DNA of 64,000 nt from Plesiocystis pacifica SIR-1 (GCF_000170895.1 NZ_ABCS01000015.1:1-64000), one strand, 5' to 3'; shown: positions 48,534-58,474, counted from the first letter of the stretch. Made by a program: numbers and translations. Notes: generated by a model not told the origin, from the sequence alone.

Positions 48534-50993
48534 CTACCAGTCGAGCTCGACGGTCCCGATGACCGCAAACTCCCGCTTTTTCCCCTTGATCATCACGCCG
48601 AACTCGCCGGTGTCCCCCTCGGGCGTCGAGATCCCGAGGTTCTTCTTCTCCGAGCGGCGCAGGCCGACGATGAGCTCGTGGGTCCCGGGCAGGACCTCGA
48701 GCCAGGGAATCTCGAGCTCCTCGTGGTGGTGGATGAGGTCGCCCTTGCGCCAATAGTTGGGCGGCATGGTCCCGCCGGTGAGCTCCCGCGGCATGGCGCC
48801 GACGCGGCTCGACTTGCCCTTTTGCAGGCGGGCGTAGAGCTTGGTGCCGGCGGGCAAGGGGCGCTGCACCTCGAACACCAGATCGAGGACCATGGTCCCG
48901 CCGCGGTGCAGGTCGCCGCCGACCTCCCACGCGACCAGCTCCACGTAGGGGCTCCACGCGACCTTGGTCTGGTTGTCGACCTCGGCGCGCACAGCCTCGA
49001 TCTCGGCCTCGGTCTGGTGGAGGACCTCGAACAGCGGGTTTTGGTCCTCGGCGCCCTCGGGCAGGAAGTTGGCGACGAGCACGTAGTCGTGGTGGCTGGC
49101 GTCGAGGACGTGGAAGGGGTGCCCGCGCAGGCGCGCGCCGGCGTAGGCCGAGGGCAGGTCCGTGCGGCGGATCAGCGCGCTGCGCCAGGCCTCGCGCGAG
49201 ACCTCGGCGACCTCGCCCGCCTTGCCGACCAGATCGACGGTCTGGTCCATGCCCGGCTCGAGGCCGGAGAGGTAGATGTCGAGCTCGGCGCGGCTGCTCA
49301 AGAACAGCTCGCTCGCCGGCCCGGGGCCGTAGCGGGCCACGCCGGGGTTGCGGATCCGGTACATGGCCAGGCGCGAGTCGGCCCCGGCCTCGACGCTGCG
49401 CGACCAGCTGGCGAGGGGGCCGGCGACCGACAGCTGGCCCCCGAGCTCGTCGAGCACGCCCCGGCCAAAGGCGAAGGCCTCAGCGGTCAGGGCGAGGGCG
49501 ACGACGGCCGTGGCCAGGGTCTGCTGGCGCTGGGCGAAGGCCTGCTCGTCGCCGCCCAGCGCCGCGACGCCGCGGGCCCGGGCGCGCTCGCGGACCCCCG
49601 CCATGAATTCTTCGACGCGAGCGGCGAGGCGCTCCCAGATCGAGCGGCGCTCGGGGTCGGTCGGCAGCGCGGAGCTCAGGGCCTCCCGCCCGCGGCCTGC
49701 GGGGGACAGGGCGTAGGCCAGGATCAGCAGCGCAGCGAAGCGCATCGCCAGGCTCGGCAGGGTCTCGTCGAGGCCCAGGTGCGCGCCGGGGAAGCGGCCC
49801 TCGCCCAGGAAGAACAGCGGCGAGGCGACCTGGGCCGGGGTGCGGCCGGCGTCCTTGGCGAGGATCAGCGCGCCCAGCACGGCCAGCGTCAAGATCAACC
49901 GGCGCCCGCCGAGGGAGGCCTCGGCGTCGACGAGGCGCCGGAGCGCGGCCGTGGCCAGCAGCGCCGCGGGCACGACCACGGGCGCGGGCGTCTCCCCGTA
50001 GATCAGCGACCACACGCTGATCGCCACCACGGCCGCGCCCAGCCACAGCGCGGCGACGCGGGCCTTGCCCGGGGCGAACAGGCCGGCGACGACGAGGCCG
50101 GTGAAGGGGAACAGGCCGTAGCCAAAGTCTTCGAGGCCGGCGGAGAACACCCGGCGGGTGGGATCCTCGACGAGCTCGAGGTCCTTGGCCGCGGCGAGCA
50201 GGGGGATGTAGCCCTCGCCCTGGCCAACCACCAGGCGGATGCCGACGCCGGCGCAGGCCACCGCGCCCACCCACACGGCCGCGCGCAGGCCCTGATCGAG
50301 GGGCGAGCGCTCTGAGGCGTCTGCGTCTCCGCCTTCGCCGCGGACCACGGCCGAGCAACCGAGGCCGATCACGACCAGGGGCAGCGCGCCGCCCAGCGCG
50401 ATGCCGAGGGAGGCGATCGAGGCTCCGAGGCAGGCCACGCCGAGGGCCAGCACGATCCAGCGCCGCGCCCCCGAGAGCTCCTCGCCACGCACCGCGGCCA
50501 GGCAGGCCAGCACGGCCGCGCTCGACCACAGCTCGCCGGTGGGGTTGCCGAGCACGGTCCGCGCCCCCGACAACAACAAGGGCGTGGCGAGGGCGAACAG
50601 CCCGGCGACCCCGGCCCAGACCGGCGACCAGCCCAGGCGTCGACCGGCGAGCACGCTCAGGCCGACCAGGCCCAGGCCCGCGAGGGCGCCCGGGAGGCGC
50701 AGGCCGAGGTCCGAGCGGCCCAGCGCCGCGAAGCTCCAGGTGCGCAGCTGGTCTGGGAGCCACGGGCTGCGGACCATGTCCGAGCGCGGCTCGCCGAGGG
50801 CGGCCAGGCTGCGATCGAGCACGGCGATCTCGCCCTCGCTCCACAGCCCAGCGGCGCCGAGCCCCGGCAACAGCACCACGACGGCGATCAGCAAGACCAG
50901 ACCCGTGACCACCCAGGCGCCGAGCGAGGTCCCGGTCGAGGCGGGCGCCTCGGCCTGCGCGCGCGCGTCTGCGTCTTGCGGTGCGTCAGTCAT
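48534..50993 (-). CDS. GT39-like polytopic glycosyltransferase
   Basis: An 819-residue inner-membrane protein with 12 or more helices in its first 540 residues. The N-terminal segment after the first helix, LWSEGEIAVLDRSLAALGEPR, and the downstream WLPDQLRTW correspond to the first periplasmic loop of ArnT/PMT-type (GT39) enzymes, where the acidic Glu/Asp is catalytic. The C-terminal 280 residues form a soluble beta-rich domain. Such enzymes move sugar from a polyprenyl phosphate to protein or lipid. The acceptor is unknown. It starts 16 bases after the oxidoreductase stop and is probably in one operon with it. Confidence 0.65.
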   Translation of the reverse strand: MTDAPQDADARAQAEAPASTGTSLGAWVVTGLVLLIAVVVLLPGLGAAGLWSEGEIAVLDRSLAALGEPRSDMVRSPWLPDQLRTWSFAALGRSDLGLRLPGALAGLGLVGLSVLAGRRLGWSPVWAGVAGLFALATPLLLSGARTVLGNPTGELWSSAAVLACLAAVRGEELSGARRWIVLALGVACLGASIASLGIALGGALPLVVIGLGCSAVVRGEGGDADASERSPLDQGLRAAVWVGAVACAGVGIRLVVGQGEGYIPLLAAAKDLELVEDPTRRVFSAGLEDFGYGLFPFTGLVVAGLFAPGKARVAALWLGAAVVAISVWSLIYGETPAPVVVPAALLATAALRRLVDAEASLGGRRLILTLAVLGALILAKDAGRTPAQVASPLFFLGEGRFPGAHLGLDETLPSLAMRFAALLILAYALSPAGRGREALSSALPTDPERRSIWERLAARVEEFMAGVRERARARGVAALGGDEQAFAQRQQTLATAVVALALTAEAFAFGRGVLDELGGQLSVAGPLASWSRSVEAGADSRLAMYRIRNPGVARYGPGPASELFLSSRAELDIYLSGLEPGMDQTVDLVGKAGEVAEVSREAWRSALIRRTDLPSAYAGARLRGHPFHVLDASHHDYVLVANFLPEGAEDQNPLFEVLHQTEAEIEAVRAEVDNQTKVAWSPYVELVAWEVGGDLHRGGTMVLDLVFEVQRPLPAGTKLYARLQKGKSSRVGAMPRELTGGTMPPNYWRKGDLIHHHEELEIPWLEVLPGTHELIVGLRRSEKKNLGISTPEGDTGEFGVMIKGKKREFAVIGTVELDW

Positions 50994-51009
50994 GGCTCAG
51001 CGCCGGACT

Positions 51010-52398
51010 CTACCCCCGCCAGGCACCGCGGGTGAAGTCGGGAACGGCCACCGGCGCCCCGCCGTGGGCCACGGACTGCTCACTCAGGGGACTCACGCAG
51101 CTCCACGCGACCCCGTCGTAGACGCTCATGTCGAGGGCCTCGCCCGCGACCAGGCACTCGACGAGGCGGGCGAGCATGACGAAGTCCATGCCGCCGTGGG
51201 TGTTGGCCTGGCCCAGCGCCTCCGGGCCCAGGCGCTTCCACACGGGGTGGTCGAACTCGTCTTGATAGGCGTCGAGGGGCTCCCAGGCGTGCTCGGGGCT
51301 GCGGTCGACCACGTGGATGCGCCCGGGAAAACCGCGCAGCGTGCCCCGCGTCCCCTGGATGTGGTTGAGCCGCGTATAGGGTCGGGGCGTGGTCGTGTCG
51401 TGCTGGACGACGATGGTCCGGCCGAGCGCGGTCTGGAGGACGCTCGTATTGATGTCGCCGCAGATGAAGTCGAGCTTGGCCTCGGGGGCGTCGGCGCCCA
51501 GCGCCCGCTCGGCGTGGGCCCGGCGCCCGCGCGCGGGGCTCGACATCGAGACCAGGGTCGCCAGGCGGTCGCCCGCGTGCACGCCCATGTACTGCGCGAT
51601 CGGCCCGAGGCCGTGGGTGGGGTAGAGGTTGCCGTTGCGCGCGAGGTGATGGGCCGGCCGCCACAGCCCCTCGCTCACCCCCGAGCCCAGCTGCGCCGAG
51701 AGGTTGTGGATGTAGGCCCCCTCGCCGTGGGTCAGCTCGCCGAGCAGCCCCGCGCGGCACAGGTTCAGGGCCATCATCTCCTCGCGGCCGTAGCAGACGT
51801 TCTCGAGCATCATGCAGTGCACGCGCTCACGCTCGGCCGCGTCGACGATGCGCCAGCAGTCTTCGAGGGTGTAGGCCACGGGCACCTCCACGCCCACGTG
51901 AACGCCCCGCTCCATGGCCGCGAGGGCCTGGGGCACGTGCCAGCGCCAGGGCGTGGCGATGATCGCCAGGTCCACGCCGACGCCGTCGGCGGTGAGCAGG
52001 GCGTCGAGCATGCGCAGGTAGTCCTCGTCCCCGCCCTCGCCGAAGCCCTGGGGGGCGGGCCGGCCCGCGTCGGTCACGAGCTTCGTGCCCGCGGCGAGGG
52101 CCTGGGCGTCGACGTCACACAGCGCGACGATGTCGACCTCGAGGCGGGCGAGGAGGCGGACGAGCACCTGGCCCCGGGCGCCCGTGCCGATCACCGCGAC
52201 CTTGGGCCGGGGGATGGGGTCGACCTTCAGCCCGAGCACGTTCTGGCGCTGGGCCGCAGGCGCTTCGACGGGCTCTGGGGGCGCTCCAGATGAGACACAG
52301 GCCGCTGCAGCGCCCGCGCTCGCGCCCACGGACGCGCGCAGGAAGGCGCGCCGCGAGGGCGCCCCGGTGGACTTCGGCTCACGCGGGTCCCGACTCAT
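51010..52398 (-). CDS. Tat-exported Gfo/Idh/MocA family oxidoreductase
   Basis: A 462-residue protein from ATG 52398. The N-terminus SRRAFLRASVG is a twin-arginine signal, so folding with cofactor precedes export. The Rossmann fold begins KVAVIGTGARGQVLVRLL and the family motif is seen in VEVPVAYT (EKP/EVP site). Catalytic-type HYKGGID-like regions lie at about residues 240-300. Substrates are usually sugars or sugar nucleotides with bound NAD(P). The start is set by TATCCT ending seven bases upstream. It is divergent from the SDR gene with 37 bases between starts and precedes the GT39-like gene. Confidence 0.88.
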   Translation of the reverse strand: MSRDPREPKSTGAPSRRAFLRASVGASAGAAAACVSSGAPPEPVEAPAAQRQNVLGLKVDPIPRPKVAVIGTGARGQVLVRLLARLEVDIVALCDVDAQALAAGTKLVTDAGRPAPQGFGEGGDEDYLRMLDALLTADGVGVDLAIIATPWRWHVPQALAAMERGVHVGVEVPVAYTLEDCWRIVDAAERERVHCMMLENVCYGREEMMALNLCRAGLLGELTHGEGAYIHNLSAQLGSGVSEGLWRPAHHLARNGNLYPTHGLGPIAQYMGVHAGDRLATLVSMSSPARGRRAHAERALGADAPEAKLDFICGDINTSVLQTALGRTIVVQHDTTTPRPYTRLNHIQGTRGTLRGFPGRIHVVDRSPEHAWEPLDAYQDEFDHPVWKRLGPEALGQANTHGGMDFVMLARLVECLVAGEALDMSVYDGVAWSCVSPLSEQSVAHGGAPVAVPDFTRGAWRG

Positions 52399-52405
52399 GG
52401 CCCGG

Positions 52406-52411
52406 AGGATA
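52406..52411 (-). promoter_or_regulatory. -10 box, leaderless start
   Basis: TATCCT on the minus strand ends seven bases before ATG 52398. Confidence 0.35.
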
Positions 52412-52418
52412 AACGAAC

Positions 52419-52427
52419 TGGTACACC
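52419..52427 (+). promoter_or_regulatory. Extended -10 box, leaderless start
   Basis: TG-G-TACACC ends eight bases before ATG 52436. It is back to back with the TATCCT box of the divergent oxidoreductase. Confidence 0.35.
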
Positions 52428-52435
52428 CGACCGGC

Positions 52436-53233
52436 ATGCCCGCGCCGCCGAGCTTCGCCGACCGCTACGGACCCTGGGCCCTCGTCGCCGGCGCGAGCGA
52501 GGGCATCGGCCTGGCCTTCGCCCACGCCCTCGCCGAGCGCGGCTTGAACCTCGTCCTCCTCGCCCGTCGGCCCGGTCCCCTCGAGGCCGCCGCGACCGAG
52601 CTGCGCGCGCGCTGGGACGTCGAGGTTCAGCCGACCCCCTGTGACCTCGCCGAGCTCGGCGACAAAGCCGTGCGCGAGCGCATGCTCGCGACCCTGAGCG
52701 AACGCGAGATCGGTCTGCTCGTCTACAACGCCGCCTACTCCCCCGTGGGCGACTTCCTCGACCGCGACCTCGACGACGCCCTGAAAGCCCTCGACGTCAA
52801 CGCCCGCGCGCCGATGATCCTGACCCACGCCCTCGGCAAAGCCATGGCCGCCCGCGGCCGCGGCGGGGTGATCTGGATGGGCTCCCTCGCCGGCTTGCAG
52901 GGCAGCCCGCGCCTGGCCGCCTACGCCGGCACCAAGGCCTTCGACCGCAGCTTCGCCGAGAGCCTCTACGGCGAGCTCCGGGCCCGGGGCGTCGACGTGC
53001 TCGCGTGCGTGGCCGGGGCGACCCAGACCCCAGGCTTCGCCGCGACCGTGGGCGAGGACGCAGGCGCGGCGCCGGTGATGCAGCCCGAGGCCGTCGCCCG
53101 CGAAGCCCTCGCGGCGCTCGGACAGGTCCCGAGCGTGATCGTCGGCCGGGGCAACCGCGCCGCCGCGAGCGTGCTCGGGCGGCTGCCGCGGTGGCTTCAG
53201 GTCGCGCTCATGGACCAGCTCGGGCCGCGCTGA
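52436..53233 (+). CDS. Short-chain dehydrogenase/reductase
   Basis: A 265-residue classical SDR. The cofactor motif is GASEGIG, followed by the NAA segment VYNAAY, and the catalytic Tyr-Lys pair in AYAGTKAF with the Ser in MGSLAG. The Arg after the first beta-strand (LARRPG) favours NADP. The substrate is not predictable from the sequence. It is divergent from the Tat oxidoreductase and convergent with the FAD oxidoreductase, ending ten bases from it. Confidence 0.9.
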   Translation: MPAPPSFADRYGPWALVAGASEGIGLAFAHALAERGLNLVLLARRPGPLEAAATELRARWDVEVQPTPCDLAELGDKAVRERMLATLSEREIGLLVYNAAYSPVGDFLDRDLDDALKALDVNARAPMILTHALGKAMAARGRGGVIWMGSLAGLQGSPRLAAYAGTKAFDRSFAESLYGELRARGVDVLACVAGATQTPGFAATVGEDAGAAPVMQPEAVAREALAALGQVPSVIVGRGNRAAASVLGRLPRWLQVALMDQLGPR

Positions 53234-53243
53234 GGCCCATGCA

Positions 53244-56200
53244 TCACATCGGGATGAGGCCCGCGAGCTTCGTCTTCAGGGCGTGGATCGAGCTGCCGAT
53301 CTGGCCCAGGTCCAGGACCGCCGGGTCGAGGAAGTTGGGCACGCAGGTCGCCAGGGCGTCGAGGACCTTGAGGGCGTCGGTGTCGGTCTCGATGTAGTCC
53401 GGGATGGCGTCGAGGCCGAGCAGGTCGAAGATGTGGGGGAAGTCCGGGGCGCTCGGGTCCGAGGTGGGGTTCGGCGTCGGCGCGTCGTCGACGTACATCG
53501 GATCCGGGGGGCACTCGACCTGGTGCAGGCTCGCCTCGAACAGGTGGCGATCGATGAGCTTGGCGAAGTCGAGGTCGGGGACCTCGTGCTGCTCGAGGTC
53601 CCAGGTCGTGCAGTAGTCGCCAAAGGGCGTGAACATGAAGGCCGGCTCGGAGGTCGAGAACTCCGTCCACGGCGGCGCGGGGGGCCAGCTCGGGTCGCAG
53701 CCCTCCCCCTCGCTGGGCTCGGGCTCCGGGCCGATCGCCAGATCCCGGCACAGGTGATCGAGGATCGCGTTGACGGCGTGGCGCGCCGACTCGTTCGCCG
53801 ACTCCATCGTGCCCAGGCGGGTGAAGGTGCGCATGTAGGTCCCCGCGAGCACGAGGTTGTCGAAGTGGACGAGGTAGCCGTCGTCCTCGTGCTGCCAGAC
53901 CTGCGTGCCCTTGGAGTAGCTCCCCCGCCCCGGCACCCGCGAGCGCTGGCTGCGATCGAGGGTCGACCACGGCTCGCCCGCGGGCCGAGCCGCCCAGTCG
54001 TCGATGAGGTTGATGAGGTAGGGGTAGCGGTTGCGCAGCGGCTTTTGGTCGAGGCCGAGCTCGATGTAGTCGTCGACGTGCGCGGCCATGGCGTAGGGCG
54101 CCGAGTAGCGCCCGACCTGACCCAGGCACAGGCGGATCTGGGTCTGCGAGGCCTCGGCGATGTCGATGGCGGTCATCGCCGAGGGCGAGCTGAACGCGAC
54201 GGTGCCGTCGGGCAGCACCATGCTGCCGGGCTCCCAGGCCCCGATGTCGATGCTGAAGTTGCCCAGAAAGCGCGACTTGACCTCGCCCTCGAGCGGGGCG
54301 TAGGCGCGCCAGTACTGGTACTGCGACACGGCCGAGAGCCCCCACGGAGACTCGGCGAAGTAGACGTGGGCGTCGGCGAAGGCGATGCGCGCGGGGTAGA
54401 ACAGCTGCAGGCCCGTGAGCGTCTGGTAGCGCCGCTCGAGGCCGACTTGGCTGGCCAGGTCGAGGCTGTGAAACTCCGGGTCCCGGGCCGCCGCGGAGCT
54501 CCCTGGATCGGCCTTGGGGTAGGCGTAGTCCTGGAAGCCTTCGAGGGCGCCCACCTCCGGCAGGTTCTGGGTCAAGGCCGCCGCCGCGATCAGGTCGGTG
54601 GCGATGAGCACGTAGTGGCGCTCGCCCGCCGGCCAGGGATCCGCGCCCGTGGGCTGCGGCGGCGCGATGCGTCCCGAGCTGTCGCGCTGCAGCGGGGCCA
54701 CGTTGCACACGTGGAACTCGACCCCCTGGACCTCGAGGTACTGGCGCCAGTGCCTGAACCACGCCTCGCTGGTCGGCCCCGTCAGCGTCGAGTCCGTCAT
54801 CTCGTGCATGCCGATGTTGTCCATCATCAGCTGCACGCTGACGTTGCCCTGGGTGCGCGCGTCGGCGATCTCGGCCTTCATGGCCACGAGGGCCTGGGGC
54901 GAGTGCTTGAGGGCCTCGGCGAAGCGCGCCCCGTAGGCCAAGCGCGCGGCGCTCGGGTCGACGGGCTCGGAGCTCGGCACGGAGCGCAGGTCGACCAGGG
55001 ACAGGAAGTCCCACCAGCTCAGCTGCTCGTAGCAGGCCTCGCGGCGCTCGCTCGACGAGGTCATGTAGCGGACCAGGCGAAGCATGAAGCGCAGGATGTC
55101 CGAGGGGCGGTAGCCCAGGTCCCGACGCACGCGCAGGTACACCTCGCGGGCCTCGGCCATGCTGCGCACGGGCACGCGGGGGAAGGCCGTGGGGAAGGCC
55201 CGCTGGGGATCGCCGATGGCCTGCCACTTGATCTCGCGCAGGTTGTCGAGGGCCGTGCGCACGCCGAACTCGCCGCGCTCGGCCTCGTAGATGGGCGTGC
55301 GCTTCATGGTCTCGCGCAGGTGGCGATAGAAGCCGGCGAAGAAGCGGTAGCCGTGCTCGCCCGCGACGAGCTGCCCGCCCTCGACCTCGCGGGTGACGCT
55401 CAGGAAGATCGCCTTGCCGAAGCCGGGGAAGGACTCGGGGAACAGCTCGGGGTCGAACTCGACGGTCGCCGGGGGCAGCCACACGCCCAGGTCGAGGCCG
55501 GGGAAGGCCTCTTGCTCCGTCGCGTGGGTGAGCAGTTTTTGGTGCAGCGCGGTGAGCTCGTGGGTCTGCGACTCGGAGACTCCGGGCTGGACGATGTGGA
55601 CCACCTGCAGCCACGACTGCTTGCGCCGCAGTCGATCGAAGCGCCCGTCCTCTTTGAGCCAGCGCGCGAGCTTCTTGGGCAGCGCCGGATCCAGCTTGGG
55701 CTTCCCGTCCTTGCCGCTGATCATGAGGGTCAGGGTCGACTCCTTCGCCAGCTCCGCGAAGGTCAGCGGGCGGGTGAGCGATTGCAGCAGGCGAATGGGC
55801 GGCGCGCCCGAGGGGCTCGGGTCGGGGGTCCCCGCCGGCGTCGATCCTCCGGGCGGCTTGCCTCCCTGGTCCTCGTTGTCATTGCTGTCGTTATTATTGT
55901 CGCCTCCGAAGGGGTTGCCCCCGGGCTGCTTGCCGCCCTGGTCGAGGCTGCCTCCCGGCTGCTTGCCCGGCGTCCCGGGGAGGTGCCCCTCGAAGCTCCC
56001 CTTGGGGTCCTCGTTGACGACCTTGGGCAGCTCTCCGAGCGGCTTGACCGGAACGGTGGCGGCCTCGTGGCCCCCCGCCTGCGCAGCCGGCGTGAGGGGC
56101 TCCCGCGCCGTCGACGAGCCCCGCTTCGTGGTCCTCACCCGCCCGATCAAGCTCTTGGCCGCCTGACCCCGCCGCCGCGCCAGCTTGCGCGCGAGCTCGG

Positions 56201-56633
56201 GCCGAGTGAAGGCCGCCCCCTTCTCGGCCGCTCCCGCCTTGCTGACAGGCCTCCGCTTCGCCGCCTTCTTCTTGCTCGACTTCTTCTTGCCGCCGCCGGG
56301 CGACGCGGGCTCCCCCGTCGGGCTGTCGTCGTCAATGATGTCGATGGGCCGGCTGTGTCCCGACAGCCCGATGCAGGTGTCCATCTCGTGGGGCAAGACG
56401 GCCCACTGGGTCCGCGCGATGCCGCCGACGTCGACGATCTCCGCCGTGCTCGCGGCCACCATGTCGCCGTCGGTCTCGCGCGCGACGTCCATGGGCGAGT
56501 TGCTCTCGCGCTCGAGCACGCGGACACGGAAGCCGCGCTCGATGAACTCGTGGGCGGCGCTGAGGCCCGTGATGCCGCCGCCGATGATCGTGACTATGGG
56601 GGTGGTGGAGCAGGTGTTTTCAATGGTGGGCAT
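53244..56633 (-). CDS. FAD oxidoreductase (COG3349/phytoene desaturase-like) with large insertion
   Basis: An 1129-residue protein from ATG 56633 (GGAG eight bases upstream). The FAD/NAD site is IIGGGITGLSAA (residues 16-27), followed by ERE and GGIART. The catalytic body resumes with GEHGYRFFAGFYRHLRETM, the family hallmark. Between them lie about 330 extra residues: a Lys-rich patch (KKKSSKKKAAKRR), Pro/Gly-rich low-complexity sequence with an Asn/Asp run, and an unassigned domain (QSWLQVVHIVQPG). Related proteins desaturate or dehydroxylate polyprenoids. It overlaps the end of the CrtC-like gene by 14 bases. Confidence 0.83.
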   Translation of the reverse strand: MPTIENTCSTTPIVTIIGGGITGLSAAHEFIERGFRVRVLERESNSPMDVARETDGDMVAASTAEIVDVGGIARTQWAVLPHEMDTCIGLSGHSRPIDIIDDDSPTGEPASPGGGKKKSSKKKAAKRRPVSKAGAAEKGAAFTRPELARKLARRRGQAAKSLIGRVRTTKRGSSTAREPLTPAAQAGGHEAATVPVKPLGELPKVVNEDPKGSFEGHLPGTPGKQPGGSLDQGGKQPGGNPFGGDNNNDSNDNEDQGGKPPGGSTPAGTPDPSPSGAPPIRLLQSLTRPLTFAELAKESTLTLMISGKDGKPKLDPALPKKLARWLKEDGRFDRLRRKQSWLQVVHIVQPGVSESQTHELTALHQKLLTHATEQEAFPGLDLGVWLPPATVEFDPELFPESFPGFGKAIFLSVTREVEGGQLVAGEHGYRFFAGFYRHLRETMKRTPIYEAERGEFGVRTALDNLREIKWQAIGDPQRAFPTAFPRVPVRSMAEAREVYLRVRRDLGYRPSDILRFMLRLVRYMTSSSERREACYEQLSWWDFLSLVDLRSVPSSEPVDPSAARLAYGARFAEALKHSPQALVAMKAEIADARTQGNVSVQLMMDNIGMHEMTDSTLTGPTSEAWFRHWRQYLEVQGVEFHVCNVAPLQRDSSGRIAPPQPTGADPWPAGERHYVLIATDLIAAAALTQNLPEVGALEGFQDYAYPKADPGSSAAARDPEFHSLDLASQVGLERRYQTLTGLQLFYPARIAFADAHVYFAESPWGLSAVSQYQYWRAYAPLEGEVKSRFLGNFSIDIGAWEPGSMVLPDGTVAFSSPSAMTAIDIAEASQTQIRLCLGQVGRYSAPYAMAAHVDDYIELGLDQKPLRNRYPYLINLIDDWAARPAGEPWSTLDRSQRSRVPGRGSYSKGTQVWQHEDDGYLVHFDNLVLAGTYMRTFTRLGTMESANESARHAVNAILDHLCRDLAIGPEPEPSEGEGCDPSWPPAPPWTEFSTSEPAFMFTPFGDYCTTWDLEQHEVPDLDFAKLIDRHLFEASLHQVECPPDPMYVDDAPTPNPTSDPSAPDFPHIFDLLGLDAIPDYIETDTDALKVLDALATCVPNFLDPAVLDLGQIGSSIHALKTKLAGLIPM

Positions 56634-58155
56634 GGAGTTCTCCAGCGAGAGGGGTTCGGGCGCTCGGCAGCTCACGCAGCGCGCGGGCGAGTTCGGGGCC
56701 CCTGCCGCTGCGCATGAGGCCGTGGATGAAGACTTGGGCGGCGCGCCCGATGGCGCCGAGGCTGGCCACGCCCGCGCGCAGCTCGAGGCTGCCGCGGCGC
56801 AGGGCCGCCTCGAGGCCGAGGGCGCCGTCGAGCAGCTCGAGGACCGTCGCGTGGCTCGTGCGCAGGCCGACGGGGGCGGGGCGCTCGGCGACGCATCGAG
56901 TCTGGCCGTCGACGACGGCCAGGTGCAGCCGCTCCTCACCCACGCGCAGCTCGAGGGCGTCGTCACCCAGGGCTGCCGTCAGTGACTCGGCGAGGGCCGA
57001 GGCCAGCGACGGGCTCGTGCGCTCGAGCAGCTCCAGGGCCAGCTCCACCCACGCGCGCAAGGTCGGAGGCTCGAGGGGCCCCGTCTGCGCGCACGGGCGC
57101 GAGCGCGGCCCCGGGCTCACGCGCGAGCGCGGCCCCGGGCTCACGCGCACGAACTCGAACACACCGCGGCCGGTCCATCGCTGGGTCTCGCCCGCGGCGT
57201 TCGTGCAGACAAAATCCACCGGCCCCACGCACTCGTGGATGGTGACGAGCCCAGTCGGCTGGCGATCGTTGGGGATGACCAGCTCGGCGACGTCCTCGAC
57301 GCGCAGATCGAGGGCCAGGGTCGTGCCCCGTCGACGCGCGCGCAGCTCGACCTCGCCGGGCAAGTCCGCGTCGTGGCGCCGGCGCAGGAGGCCCGCGACC
57401 GCGGGGAGCCGGAAGCTCGCCTCGGCCCGCGACGGACCGCGAAGGCAGACCTCGAGCTCCGCGCCGCTCGCGGCCAGGGCGTTGCGTCCCCCCTGCCACC
57501 AAAACAGCTGCTCGACCGTGGTCCGCCCCCGCGCCCGGGACTGCAGGCTGCTGAACACCACGGCCTCGTCGCGCTCGGGCGCGTCGGGCAGGGCCACGCC
57601 CCACTCCCAGCAAAAGTCGTCGCCCCAGGCGAACTCGCCCCAGTTGTGGTCGTGGTAGGTCGGCGCCCCGGCGAGCTCGAAGCGCGCGTCGCCGAGGCGG
57701 ACCGTGCCGGTGGCGAGGGCTCGCGGGGCGATCAGCCAGCTGAGCCGACGGCGGTCGCCGATGGGCTGGTTGGGCGCGACGAGGGCCATGGCCTCGGGGA
57801 CCACGCGCAGCTCGAGCTCGACCCCGCGCCGCGGCTGGTGGACCGCGACGCGGTAGTGGCCGTCGACGAGCTCGAGGGTTCCGCCGGCCGCCCGAAAGCG
57901 CTTGCCGTCCCTCGAGACCCCGGTGACGCCCGGGTCCGCGCCGTCGACGAGGCCGAACCAGCGCCCCTCGCAGCGCGCCATGACGATGACCCGGGCTCGG
58001 TCGCTGGCCTCGGGCGCCCGCGACAGGCTGAAGTTGACCAGCAGCTCGAGGCCCGGGGCGAACACGATGAAGTGCTGCCACTCGCGCACGGGGGCGCGGC
58101 GCGGGCGAGGGCATCGCCAGCCGTCCTCTCCGAGCACCGCGCGGGCCAGGCTCAT
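56620..58155 (-). CDS. CrtC/AttH-like hydratase
   Basis: A 511-residue protein from ATG 58155. The motif PTYHDHNWGEFAWG and the surrounding lipocalin-like beta-fold are typical of carotenoid 1,2-hydratase (CrtC) and AttH-like proteins, which add water to isoprenoid double bonds or act on related lipids. No signal peptide is present. The last 150 residues (after VFEFVRVSP) form an unassigned helical extension that contains a duplicated Gly/Pro/Arg segment at about 57100-57150. The start overlaps the previous gene by four bases (ATGA), and the stop overlaps the FAD gene. Confidence 0.75.
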   Translation of the reverse strand: MSLARAVLGEDGWRCPRPRRAPVREWQHFIVFAPGLELLVNFSLSRAPEASDRARVIVMARCEGRWFGLVDGADPGVTGVSRDGKRFRAAGGTLELVDGHYRVAVHQPRRGVELELRVVPEAMALVAPNQPIGDRRRLSWLIAPRALATGTVRLGDARFELAGAPTYHDHNWGEFAWGDDFCWEWGVALPDAPERDEAVVFSSLQSRARGRTTVEQLFWWQGGRNALAASGAELEVCLRGPSRAEASFRLPAVAGLLRRRHDADLPGEVELRARRRGTTLALDLRVEDVAELVIPNDRQPTGLVTIHECVGPVDFVCTNAAGETQRWTGRGVFEFVRVSPGPRSRVSPGPRSRPCAQTGPLEPPTLRAWVELALELLERTSPSLASALAESLTAALGDDALELRVGEERLHLAVVDGQTRCVAERPAPVGLRTSHATVLELLDGALGLEAALRRGSLELRAGVASLGAIGRAAQVFIHGLMRSGRGPELARALRELPSARTPLAGELHAHH

Positions 58156-58469
58156 CGCAGGCTCAGCTCCTCGAGCGCCTCGTCCTCGCTCGCCTCGGGC
58201 TCGGCCGCGTCGACCCGCGAGCGCTCGATCTGCGCGGCGACGGTGCGCGACAGGCTGACCAGGCCCAAGAGCGCCTCGGCCACGCGGCGCTGGTCTGCGG
58301 ACGGCGGGCGAGGATCCTCGGACTCGACGGCCCCCTCGCGCGCCAGGGCCTCGACGAGCTCGCGGTGACGGGTCAGCCGTCGGTGCAGCCCCAGCCACAG
58401 CGCCGCCCAGCCGTCGAGGTCGGCCTGCGCCCGGCCGCCCGCGTCGGCGTGGCCCCGCCCGCGCTCCAT
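58152..58469 (-). CDS. Small helical protein in the isoprenoid operon
   Basis: A 105-residue protein from ATG 58469; a GTG at 58478 overlaps the previous stop (GTGA) and is the alternative. It is mostly helical, with a basic N-terminus and an acidic Glu/Asp-rich C-terminus (EPEASEDEALEEL). No family is recognised. The overlaps on both sides say it is translated with the operon. Confidence 0.55.
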   Translation of the reverse strand: MERGRGHADAGGRAQADLDGWAALWLGLHRRLTRHRELVEALAREGAVESEDPRPPSADQRRVAEALLGLVSLSRTVAAQIERSRVDAAEPEASEDEALEELSLR

Positions 58470-58474
58470 GACGC

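Noticed and set aside
53244..56966. A 1240-residue version of the FAD protein starting at 56966
   Set aside because: The extra 111 residues are low-complexity sequence antisense-like to and overlapping the CrtC-like gene; ATG 56633 has a good ribosome site and the FAD motif follows.
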